64,000 nt of DNA from Rhodococcus globerulus NBRC 14531. GTDB taxonomy: Bacteria > Actinomycetota > Actinomycetes > Mycobacteriales > Mycobacteriaceae. The position numbers and the translations under genes are program-made. Position 1 is the stretch's first letter. Each line of letters begins with the position of its first letter. Shown here in pieces: positions 17,994-24,921 of this stretch. Location of the stretch: the NCBI RefSeq assembly GCF_001894805.1, contig NZ_BCWX01000004.1:590122-654121 (forward strand). Reading direction: 5' to 3'. The notes beneath the pieces are model-generated. The model ran no database searches and was not told the DNA's origin. It was given only the letters and a program-made list of their open reading frames with translations.

Positions 17994-18160
17994 GGGATGC
18001 GGCGGCGCGTGGGTGAGAGTTGGTCCACGCGACCAGTCTCAGGGGTAACCCCTGGGTCGGCCAGAAGAATTGGATACTGCGTCCGACGGCATTCGGCACG
18101 CTCCGCGTGCTCCCCGCCGCCCCGGACAAAGGATTTGGTCACCCCGCGCCGCCGCATCCC
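17994..18160 (+). ncRNA. Putative retron msr-msd non-coding RNA
   Basis: This 167-nt stretch directly upstream of the reverse transcriptase is closed by a long inverted repeat. Its left arm, 17994-18016, pairs with 18139-18160 over 22 bp, with only T18010 bulged; the outer 16 bp are perfect. Inside are three further hairpins. TGGTC/GACCA (18021-18025/18031-18035, 5-nt loop) and CAGGGG/CCCCTG (18040-18045/18049-18054, loop TAA) would be msr stems. A branched hairpin at 18081-18127 has outer stem GTCCG/CGGAC, middle CGGC/GCCG and tip GCACGC/GCGTGC with a 3-nt loop, and would be the msd. This matches a1-msr-msd-a2 geometry, with G18017 a candidate branching guanosine. Boundaries are predicted, not measured. 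Confidence 0.75.
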
Positions 18161-18171
18161 GGAGTCGAATC

Positions 18172-19440
18172 ATGAGTGACTTCGAACTCGACGCCGAATT
18201 GGCGCGTCGGCTGGCAGACGCAGCCGACGACGCACCGTGGACCGTCGGCGGCCTCGAAGAGGCATTCGCAACCGTCTTCGGTGTTTCCCCGACACTCCTG
18301 GCGGTCCGAGTCCTCGATCTCATGCCCGCCCCACCGTTCGAACCGCAGACTCTGTACCGATTGCTTCGCGAACTACCTCGCCTGCGGCCTGTTCCTCTCT
18401 CACTGGACACCAATGAATCTTCGGTGTGGCGGTTCGACGTTCCCCGCTACAACACCAGTGCCGACCTGGCCCGCTCCCTCGATCTCACAATCTCGGAACT
18501 CGAGTGGTTCGCCGATCGCGGTGAATGGCTACGCACGAAACCCTTGCCGCTGCGCCACTACCGGCCCATGCAGATCAGCAAGAAGGCCGGCGCGCGACTA
18601 CTCGAGATACCCAAACCAAGGCTGCGCGAAATTCAGCGGAAGATCCTGCGCCGCATACTCGATCAAGTACCAGCACACGACGCGGCACACGGATTTGTCC
18701 GTGGTCGAAGTCCCTTGACATTTGCAGCGCCGCACGCACAGTCGGAAATCGTGATCGGTGTGGACCTCGCTCAGTTCTTCCCGTCCATCACCGGCGACCG
18801 TGTTCACGCGATCTTCACCGCCCTCGGCTACCCACCCGCCGTCGCCGGAGTTCTCACCGGATTGTGCACTGTTGCAACACCTGCCGATACCCTGCGCGGA
18901 GTGCCATACGCACAGGCGTCACAGTTGCGAACGGCGCACCTGCCTCAGGGTGCGCCGACGTCGCCTGCGCTCGCGAATCTTGTAGCGCGGGGGCTCGATA
19001 TCCGGTTGAGTGGGCTGGCGAAGACGAACTGGCTCACCTACACCCGCTACGCCGACGACCTGGCATTCTCCGGGATCGAAGTGACTGACGTCGGCACCCT
19101 CCTGTGGACGGTCGAACAGATCGCCGGAGACGAAGGGTTCGCCGTCCATCCACGGAAGACAAAAGTGATGCGTCCGCACCGACGCCAGCACCTCACCGGC
19201 CTGGTCATCAACAACCAACCGTCGTTTCCGCGTGACGAATACGACCGATTACGCGCCCTGCTCCACAACGCTGCCAATACCTCTGCCCAGGAACAGAATC
19301 GAGAGGGAGTCGCGAACTTTCGCGCTCACATCTACGGCCGGATCGCGCACATCGGCGAAACCAGCCCTACGCGCCGACGCACGCTATTGCGGTTGGCCGA
19401 CCGTGTCGATTGGGGCGCCGAGATTCTCGAGTCGGACTGA
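18172..19440 (+). CDS. Retron-type reverse transcriptase
   Basis: 422 residues. The polymerase core shows the expected RT blocks in order: EIPKPRLREIQRKILRRIL then AAHGFVRGRS (region 2), DLAQFFPSI (motif A, first catalytic Asp) and HLPQGAPTSPALANL (motif B). RYADDLAFSG (motif C, catalytic Asp pair), GFAVHPRKTKVM (motif D) and HLTGLVINN (the retron VTG-like block) complete it. The first ~95 residues are an extra helical N-terminal region I cannot assign. ATG 18172 is chosen because GGAG lies 7 bp before it; that site abuts the end of the predicted ncRNA stem. The RT would prime from the msr guanosine and copy msd into msDNA. No maturase/endonuclease domain is present, so this is not a group II intron protein. 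Confidence 0.9.
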   Translation: MSDFELDAELARRLADAADDAPWTVGGLEEAFATVFGVSPTLLAVRVLDLMPAPPFEPQTLYRLLRELPRLRPVPLSLDTNESSVWRFDVPRYNTSADLARSLDLTISELEWFADRGEWLRTKPLPLRHYRPMQISKKAGARLLEIPKPRLREIQRKILRRILDQVPAHDAAHGFVRGRSPLTFAAPHAQSEIVIGVDLAQFFPSITGDRVHAIFTALGYPPAVAGVLTGLCTVATPADTLRGVPYAQASQLRTAHLPQGAPTSPALANLVARGLDIRLSGLAKTNWLTYTRYADDLAFSGIEVTDVGTLLWTVEQIAGDEGFAVHPRKTKVMRPHRRQHLTGLVINNQPSFPRDEYDRLRALLHNAANTSAQEQNREGVANFRAHIYGRIAHIGETSPTRRRTLLRLADRVDWGAEILESD

Positions 19441-19450
19441 CCCATGAATT

Positions 19451-19768
19451 TCAGCGGTTCACGACCAACTCGGCGGCTGAGGCCAGAGGGACGATCGGAT
19501 ACAGCGGCGGCTCGTCCTCGGGCACCAGGGCGGTCGGCCCGTAAATCCAGTCGGTGTAGGTGTAGTCCTGTGTGCCGCGGGCTCGCAGCAACAGATTTCG
19601 CTGCTGCCGTTCCTCTCCGTCGAGGTGCCACAACTCGCCCCAGACGCGTGCCGTCGTCAGTACCCGGCGGCAGTGCTCAGGGCGAACGGCCTCATAGGCC
19701 GCGAGAGCTGCGTCCCAGTCGATTACGCCGTCGGCACCTAGGTGCCTTTGGTCGAGTGAGCACCCTTT
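19451..19768 (-). pseudogene. Gene remnant without a plausible start
   Basis: The minus-strand frame is open from a TGA at 19771-19769 down to the stop at 19451, about 105 codons. It reads like real protein (WDAALAAYEAVRPEHCRRV, RQQRNLLLRARGTQDY, TDWIYGPTALVPEDEPP), but the only initiation codon in it is a TTG at 19633 that would start in mid-domain. The upstream part runs into a perfect 14-bp palindrome (GGCACCTAGGTGCC, 19733-19746) and the large palindrome at 19756. I read it as the 3' remnant of a truncated gene; a 60-residue protein from the TTG cannot be excluded. The family is not recognised. Confidence 0.4.
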
Positions 19769-19833
19769 TCATCAAGCTCGCACCCCTTCCAGGGCTCTGG
19801 AAGGGGTGCGAGCTTTGCAGAAGGGGTGCTCAC
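19756..19833. repeat. 78-bp nested palindrome
   Basis: The inner hairpin has perfect 17-bp arms (19776-19792 and 19797-19813) around a 4-nt loop. An outer pair, GTGAGCACCC (19756-19765) and its near-complement GGGGTGCTCAC ending at 19833, encloses it with unpaired flanks of about 8-10 nt. Each arm contains two related GCACCC(C)TT units, so the element is built from repeats as well as being palindromic. It could be a strong bidirectional terminator after the retron/remnant or an intergenic palindromic repeat. Confidence 0.7.
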
Positions 19834-19873
19834 TTCAGCAGGCTGTGACGGCTGCATGATCCGACCACGCACT

Positions 19874-19899
19874 AGTAACAGAGCAGACGCTCTGTTACT
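19874..19899. promoter_or_regulatory. TetR operator, perfect 11-bp-arm palindrome
   Basis: AGTAACAGAGC-AGAC-GCTCTGTTACT, arms 19874-19884 and 19889-19899. It ends 8 bp before the TetR ATG, so it overlaps the promoter or the start of a leaderless transcript. Autoregulation of the TetR-crotonase operon is the obvious reading. Confidence 0.8.
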
Positions 19900-19907
19900 G
19901 TGCGTTC

Positions 19908-20567
19908 ATGCCTCGGCCACGCGTCCACGATCTCGACACACTGCTCGATGCTGCCGAAAATCTCGCCGCCACTGCCGGGCCGGCTGCAGTCACGGTCAGA
20001 GCCGTATCCGATACAACCGGCGTTTCCAACGGCGCGATCTATCACGCATTCGGTTCTCGCAGTGGCCTGGTCGGTAGCGCGTGGCTACGCGCCGCACAGC
20101 GATTTCTTGCACTCCAGCAGTCGAGAGTGGATGACACCCTGCGTTATCCCTCACCGTCCGCCGCAGTCGACGCAGTGGTCGCCGCCGCGGAAGTGCCGGC
20201 GATCTTCGCCCTGGATTACCCACATTCCGCACTACTTCTGTTGACGATCAGGCGCGAGGAACTACTCGGCACCGACGTCCCTGCCGATATCGCAGAGCAA
20301 CTCACACAACTCGACCGGGCGCTCGTCGAGTTGTTCATCCGGTTGTCGACGGCACTCTGGGGCCGTAAAGACGGACGAGCAGTCGAAGCAATCGAAGCCT
20401 GTGTTGTCGGCCTACCTACCGGACTGCTCATCCACCCGGCCAAACGCGCCGACGGTTGGCGAGTACCCGATACAGCAGCACGCGCGCGGTTGGACGCTGC
20501 CGTTCGAGCCGTTCTGCGTCTCGACCCACCACTCCCCAAGTCCCGCAACACGAAAGGCCAATCATGA
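19908..20567 (+). CDS. TetR family transcriptional regulator
   Basis: 219 residues. The N-terminal three-helix DNA-binding domain (residues about 8-55) contains VTVRAVSDTTGVSNGAIYHAFGSRSGL, here spread over helices 2-4; the C-terminal ligand domain is alpha-helical. ATG 19908 follows a perfect palindromic operator by 8 bp, and there is no Shine-Dalgarno, suggesting a leaderless mRNA. It shares ATGA with the crotonase gene. The partner gene suggests an acyl-CoA type ligand; that is inference. Confidence 0.9.
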   Translation: MPRPRVHDLDTLLDAAENLAATAGPAAVTVRAVSDTTGVSNGAIYHAFGSRSGLVGSAWLRAAQRFLALQQSRVDDTLRYPSPSAAVDAVVAAAEVPAIFALDYPHSALLLLTIRREELLGTDVPADIAEQLTQLDRALVELFIRLSTALWGRKDGRAVEAIEACVVGLPTGLLIHPAKRADGWRVPDTAARARLDAAVRAVLRLDPPLPKSRNTKGQS

Positions 20568-21226
20568 CCCCTACTCTCGGCTTCGAAAACAAGATCGCCG
20601 TCCTCGATCTCGGCGACGACGAGAATCGCTTCTCCCCGGATTGGCTCGACTCCGTCGACAAGCTGCTCGACCAGGCTCTGGGCGAAGGCGCACACGCCCT
20701 GATCACCACGGCAACGGGCAAGTTCTATTCCAACGGACTCGACCTCGACTGGCTTGGCGCACACACTGACAAGGCAAATTGGTATGTGCAGCAAGTGCAA
20801 TCATTGTTCGCTCGGATGCTGACATACCCGATGCCGACCGTCGCTGCGGTCAACGGTCACGCCTTCGGAGCGGGCGCGATGCTCGGGGTCGCCCACGACT
20901 ACCGCGTCATGCGCGACGATCGAGGCTATTACTGCTTCCCGGAAGTTGACATCAACATCCCTTTCACCGAAGGAATGGCAGCGCTCATTCAGGCCAAACT
21001 CAGTCCTGCCTCGGCCGTCGTCGCCATGACCACCGGGCGACGGTACGGCGGAAGCGACGCGCTTGCTGCAGGTCTGGTGGACGCCACGGCTTCCGCCGAA
21101 GCGCTGACCACCAAGGCAATCGACATCGTCGCACCGATCGGCCCGAAGAATCCGGGCACACTTGGCTCCATCAAATCGACGATGTTCGCTTCAGTGGTCA
21201 CCGCTCTGCACACTGAGCGCCCGTAA
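20564..21226 (+). CDS. Enoyl-CoA hydratase/isomerase (crotonase) family protein
   Basis: 220 residues, short for a crotonase (usually about 255-290) but with the core intact. The first oxyanion-hole segment is FYSNGLDLDWL, the second is NGHAFGAGAMLGVAHDYRVM, and CFPEVDINIPFTEGM follows. The expected catalytic Glu of classical hydratases is not evident in the GHAFGAG region, so it may be an isomerase or another crotonase reaction (3,2-enoyl-CoA isomerase proteins have this length and pattern). It is co-transcribed with the TetR gene. Its 3' end overlaps the convergent kinase gene by 36 bp. Confidence 0.85.
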   Translation: MTPTLGFENKIAVLDLGDDENRFSPDWLDSVDKLLDQALGEGAHALITTATGKFYSNGLDLDWLGAHTDKANWYVQQVQSLFARMLTYPMPTVAAVNGHAFGAGAMLGVAHDYRVMRDDRGYYCFPEVDINIPFTEGMAALIQAKLSPASAVVAMTTGRRYGGSDALAAGLVDATASAEALTTKAIDIVAPIGPKNPGTLGSIKSTMFASVVTALHTERP

Positions 21227-21745
21227 CGACGGATAATGCTCTCGCAGAGACGCTTCCACGTCATCGGCAACACTTTCGGGGTCTCGACCTTCGGTGCTGA
21301 GAACCAGGTCAACTCCGATCAACGACGGCATCGAACCGGCCAGGAGTCGTGACGCTTCCACCAGCTGCTCCAACCCTGCCCAGTTGGCCGGTTCACGCTC
21401 GATGATCCTGTTGCGCAACGTATCCGGATCGGCCTCTAGCCGTACCAGCAGGTGCCCGTCAGCCGCGGTCGCGGCCAGCAGAGCACGCCCGTAGTCGTCG
21501 TCTTCGACGGTAGCAGTGAGGAACAGGAGTTCATAACCCACCTCACGGTACGACGTGCACAGCATCTCGACGTGCGCGATGGCTCGTTCGGTTCCCAGTG
21601 GCGGGTAACACCGCTCCAGTTCGTCAACCTCGATCATCGCGTTTCTCACGCCGGCCTCGCCGAGTCGATCGTGAAGCGCGGTCGAGACGGAACTCTTCCC
21701 CGCGCCCGGCGGGCCTGTCAGCAGCAGTACATACACGTCCTCCAC
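21191..21745 (-). CDS. P-loop small-molecule kinase-like protein
   Basis: 184 residues with an N-terminal Walker A (LLTGPPGAGKSS, about residues 8-19), an acidic MIEVDELE segment as in shikimate/gluconate/adenylylsulfate-kinase-like NTPases, and a lid-like arginine segment (LRNRIIEREPANW). The substrate is unknown; nucleoside or antibiotic phosphotransferase activity is possible. The start is GTG at 21745. The last 36 bp overlap the crotonase gene on the other strand. Confidence 0.75.
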   Translation of the reverse strand: MEDVYVLLLTGPPGAGKSSVSTALHDRLGEAGVRNAMIEVDELERCYPPLGTERAIAHVEMLCTSYREVGYELLFLTATVEDDDYGRALLAATAADGHLLVRLEADPDTLRNRIIEREPANWAGLEQLVEASRLLAGSMPSLIGVDLVLSTEGRDPESVADDVEASLREHYPSLRALSVQSGDH

Positions 21746-21824
21746 TATTCCAGAGCCTTGTGCCCGGACTGAGCGACGAGAAAGCTGGAGATCACGGAAT
21801 TACAGCCCTGATCGGAGCACAGCG

Positions 21825-22559
21825 ATGAGCACAACGATCACCGAGATCGCCCCGGATATCTACCGACTCTCGACGTTCGTTCCGGAAGCGAACCTCGCGA
21901 TGAACCAATTTCTTGTCGACGGTGAAGAACCACTGCTCTTCCACACCGGGCAGAGAGCGCTGTTCACATCGTCGTCCGACGCACTGTCGCGTCTCCTCGA
22001 CCCAGCCCGGCTGAAATGGATCACGTTCGGTCATGTCGAAGCCGACGAGTGTGGGGCGATGAATTCGTGGCTCGCCGCAGCCCCCGGCGCGCAGGTCGCG
22101 CATTGCGCAATGGGGTGCTTCGTCCAGGTCAACGATCTAGCCGACCGAATGCCAGTTCCGTTGCAGGACGGCGATGTTCTCGAAACAGGCCGCCGACGCG
22201 TACGCCATATCGACACCCCACACGTCCCGCACGGCTGGGACGCAGGTCTGATGTTCGAGGAGACAACGTCGACGTTGTTCTGTGGCGACCTGTTCACCGC
22301 GTTCGGACCCCCGCCCGCAACAACCGAACAGGAAATCGTCGGCCCCGCCCTTGCGGCCGAAGATCTAGGGCATGCAACAGCCCTGACGCCGGCGCTCGCA
22401 CCCACCATCCGCGCCCTCGCCGACCTCGAACCACGAATTCTTGCCACCATGCACGCACCGACCTTCTACGGCGACTGCGTCGGCGCCCTCCACGATCTGG
22501 CGACGGCCTACAAAGAACGATTCGACAACGAAACCGAAAAATTTTCTCGGATGGACTAA
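21825..22559 (+). CDS. MBL-fold metalloprotein, flavodiiron-like metal site without flavodoxin domain
   Basis: 244 residues of the metallo-beta-lactamase superfamily. The metal-binding motif is HVEADECG, the H-x-E-x-D form seen in flavodiiron proteins rather than HxHxDH; later candidate ligands are His95 region (AHCAMG), Asp in LFCGDLFTAFG and His in ATMHAPTFYG. There is no C-terminal flavodoxin domain. Redox or oxygen/NO-related chemistry at a di-iron site is possible, but a hydrolase role is not excluded. It starts at an ATG after CGGAGCACAGCG and stands alone. Confidence 0.8.
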   Translation: MSTTITEIAPDIYRLSTFVPEANLAMNQFLVDGEEPLLFHTGQRALFTSSSDALSRLLDPARLKWITFGHVEADECGAMNSWLAAAPGAQVAHCAMGCFVQVNDLADRMPVPLQDGDVLETGRRRVRHIDTPHVPHGWDAGLMFEETTSTLFCGDLFTAFGPPPATTEQEIVGPALAAEDLGHATALTPALAPTIRALADLEPRILATMHAPTFYGDCVGALHDLATAYKERFDNETEKFSRMD

Positions 22560-22680
22560 GCGCCTCGCTGAAGTTGTCGGCCCCAACCGCTACTCTCACG
22601 CCAAGGGCTTGACGGCAGGGGTTCACAAAACGTCGGCAAGCCCCTTGACCGGTAAGAACCCCACCCGTGAAGGAGCGTCG

Positions 22681-23955
22681 ATGTCGGAGCACACTTTCGA
22701 TCTCGAGATCACTGCCGCATGGACTGCATTCGGGGCTCGTGTGTCTCGATACATCGCGGCAATGCAGGACAACGACACCCTGGTCGTGGAGTCGCAGCAC
22801 GACTCGCAAGACAACCTCGACTACGCCCCCGCCTGCATCCAGTTCTTCGCGTGGGACCAGACCCGCGTCAGGTGCGAGGTACCGTCCAATCAGTTCCTGC
22901 ACCCCTTGCGGATGCTTGAACCCGAGGATCACGAGTCGCTGATCGGCTGGGGATTCAATCGCCCCGACCAATGCGAGCACGACGCCACCGGCAACGGCTC
23001 CATGTCCTTCTACATCGACGTCGATCGTTCCCGGCCCGACGGCGTGGTCGCCCAAGCACTGCGGGTGCTCGGCGACATGTGGAGCATCGCGCACCCAAGT
23101 TTTCTCCGTGTACAGGTGAGCGGCCGCGAAGACATTCCAGCCTTCGACAGCGGTCAGAATCAGGCCAGCGAATACGATTCGTTGAACGAGTTGGTCGACA
23201 ACGCCCTTGGCCGGCTTCTCGACTACACCCCCGAGCGTGACGACGACGGCGACATCCCGCTCGTTCGCGGCGAGCAGATCACGTATGTCCGCGTGCTCGA
23301 AGACGACCAGTACGTAGAAGTGTTTTCGCGGGTTGTTCACTCGATACCCGACACAAACCATGCCGCTCTTGTTCTGTCCCAGCTCAATCGACAGTGGCCC
23401 ACCATCAAGCTCATCCTGGTGGAACAAAGCGTCCTCGGCGTCGCCAGGGTCGATGCTGCTCCGTTTGCACCCGATCATCTACTGCGAACGATCCGATCCT
23501 TTGCCGAACTGGCCGACGCATCGGAAGAGCTCGCCGAAGAGCTTGGCGGGCAACCTATTCGAGCAGGCGGGGAGTTCGCCGCCACCGATGGATCGGACAG
23601 CGACGGACTCAGCGCGGTTTTTGACGGATCGGCCGTCGAATGGCACGAGTGCTTCGAGTTTCCGCCCGCACTCATGTCCATCCTCGAACTCGACGCCGAC
23701 CAAAGCGGGGGACTCACCGCCGACGACGTCGCAGAAATCTGCGGACGCGACCGCGACACCATCCTCGAGTATCTGCGCATCAGTCAGGAACAGGAAGCCG
23801 AGTGGCATAACGCCCTGACAAACGCTGTCGCAGTCGGCGGCGAAGATATCGAACTGTGCACCGGCGAGAAACTCGCGTGGACTCAGACGATTGCCCACCT
23901 ACGCCAAGCACTGCGCGTTGTCGTTCTTCCGCGAAAAGGTAGCGGCACGCAGTAA
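22681..23955 (+). CDS. TY-chaperone/YbjN-like two-domain protein with EF-hand-like loop
   Basis: 424 residues, soluble, acidic. The first ~150 residues and a second block at ~170-290 have the alternating strand/helix look of YbjN/T3SS-chaperone-like (TY-Chap) domains; the assignment is by appearance. Near residue 340 there is a 12-residue loop, DADQSGGLTADD, that matches the Ca2+-binding EF-hand pattern at positions 1, 3, 5, 6, 8 and 12 (Asp instead of Glu at 12), followed by a helix. ATG 22681 follows GAAGGAGCGTCG; the frame remains open further upstream inside the MBL gene, but that part is not coding. Function unknown. Confidence 0.7.
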   Translation: MSEHTFDLEITAAWTAFGARVSRYIAAMQDNDTLVVESQHDSQDNLDYAPACIQFFAWDQTRVRCEVPSNQFLHPLRMLEPEDHESLIGWGFNRPDQCEHDATGNGSMSFYIDVDRSRPDGVVAQALRVLGDMWSIAHPSFLRVQVSGREDIPAFDSGQNQASEYDSLNELVDNALGRLLDYTPERDDDGDIPLVRGEQITYVRVLEDDQYVEVFSRVVHSIPDTNHAALVLSQLNRQWPTIKLILVEQSVLGVARVDAAPFAPDHLLRTIRSFAELADASEELAEELGGQPIRAGGEFAATDGSDSDGLSAVFDGSAVEWHECFEFPPALMSILELDADQSGGLTADDVAEICGRDRDTILEYLRISQEQEAEWHNALTNAVAVGGEDIELCTGEKLAWTQTIAHLRQALRVVVLPRKGSGTQ

Positions 23956-23966
23956 CTCAGACGGAA

Positions 23967-24803
23967 TCACTTGATGACCGAACCAGCGTCAACCGGCAAT
24001 TGAACCCCGGTGACGTAGCGTGCGGCATCACTGACCAACCACAGAATGGCGTTGCTGACGTCGCTTGATTCGACCCACCGGACAGGGAGCGCATTCGAAC
24101 TTCGGAACGCGTCACTGACATCATCGAGAGTGATCTCGGATGGCTTCTTGTCCGGGCGGAAAAGCGCGTACGTGTATTCGTTGTGAATCATGTCGGTGTT
24201 GACGCCCGTCGGGTGTACCGAATTGACCCTGATCATGTGCGGCGCAAGCTCGTTCGCCAGCGACTTCATCAGGCCAACCACGCCGTGCTTGGCAGCGGCA
24301 TAGTGTGCCAGGTTTCCCAGGCCCTTGATCCCGGCAGTGGAACTGGTGAGGACGATCGCGCCACCGTCGCCGTGTGCCTCGAGATGCGGCAGCGCGGCCC
24401 TCACTGTCTTGAACACACCGGTGAGGTTGATCGCGATCATGTCGTCCCACATGTCGTCGGTGAGGTTCTCGGCCGGAGCGAAACTCGCGATGCCCGCGTT
24501 TGCGAGCACGATGTCGAGGCGTCCGAGTTGCGAAACGCCCTCGTCGACTGCGGCTCTCAAGCCGGCTGAATCACGAACATCGGTGTGGGTGGCAATAATT
24601 CGACGACCCAGTGCTTCGACCTGCCGAACCGTCTCGTTCAAATCTTCGGCAGTGGCCAGGGGATATCCCACTGATCCCACCTGATCGCACAGGTCGATCG
24701 CGATGATATCCGCGCCCTCCTGCGCCAATGTTGTTGCATGAGAGCGTCCCTGACCCCGCGCGGCACCGGTGATGAAGGCAACTTTGCCGTCCAGCTGACC
24801 CAT
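23967..24803 (-). CDS. Mycofactocin-type short-chain dehydrogenase (carveol dehydrogenase-like)
   Basis: 278 residues. The Rossmann cofactor motif is TGAARGQGRSHA, the catalytic Ser is in SSTAGIKG, and Tyr-Lys lie in HYAAAKHG. The long insert after the cofactor strand and the GARGQGRSHA start are typical of SDRs that hold a non-exchangeable NAD and pass electrons to mycofactocin. It would oxidise an alcohol; the substrate is unknown. A strong GAAGGAGCAG site precedes the ATG. No mycofactocin biosynthesis gene is in the window. Confidence 0.9.
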   Translation of the reverse strand: MGQLDGKVAFITGAARGQGRSHATTLAQEGADIIAIDLCDQVGSVGYPLATAEDLNETVRQVEALGRRIIATHTDVRDSAGLRAAVDEGVSQLGRLDIVLANAGIASFAPAENLTDDMWDDMIAINLTGVFKTVRAALPHLEAHGDGGAIVLTSSTAGIKGLGNLAHYAAAKHGVVGLMKSLANELAPHMIRVNSVHPTGVNTDMIHNEYTYALFRPDKKPSEITLDDVSDAFRSSNALPVRWVESSDVSNAILWLVSDAARYVTGVQLPVDAGSVIK

Positions 24804-24921
24804 TCGACTGCTCCTTCGACCGTGCGACGACGCCCGAGTGCATTCTGCAACTCGCGCATCACGTTACGTCACCGCCTGTCGCCAGGTAGGCGATCTGCGA
24901 AGATCGCCGCTCTGCAAAAGG

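Noticed and set aside
18172..19440. Reverse transcriptase as a group II intron or diversity-generating retroelement protein
   Set aside because: No maturase (domain X) or HNH endonuclease, no intron domain V/VI structure downstream, and no template/variable repeat pair seen; the upstream RNA fits a retron.
19451..19633. 60-residue protein from TTG 19633 as a retron effector
   Set aside because: Opposite orientation, start in mid-sequence of a longer protein-like frame, no toxin or enzyme motif. Kept as a gene remnant.
22294..23478. 394-codon minus-strand frame opposite the TY-chaperone-like gene
   Set aside because: Shadow frame; the plus strand has a good ribosome site and plausible protein composition.
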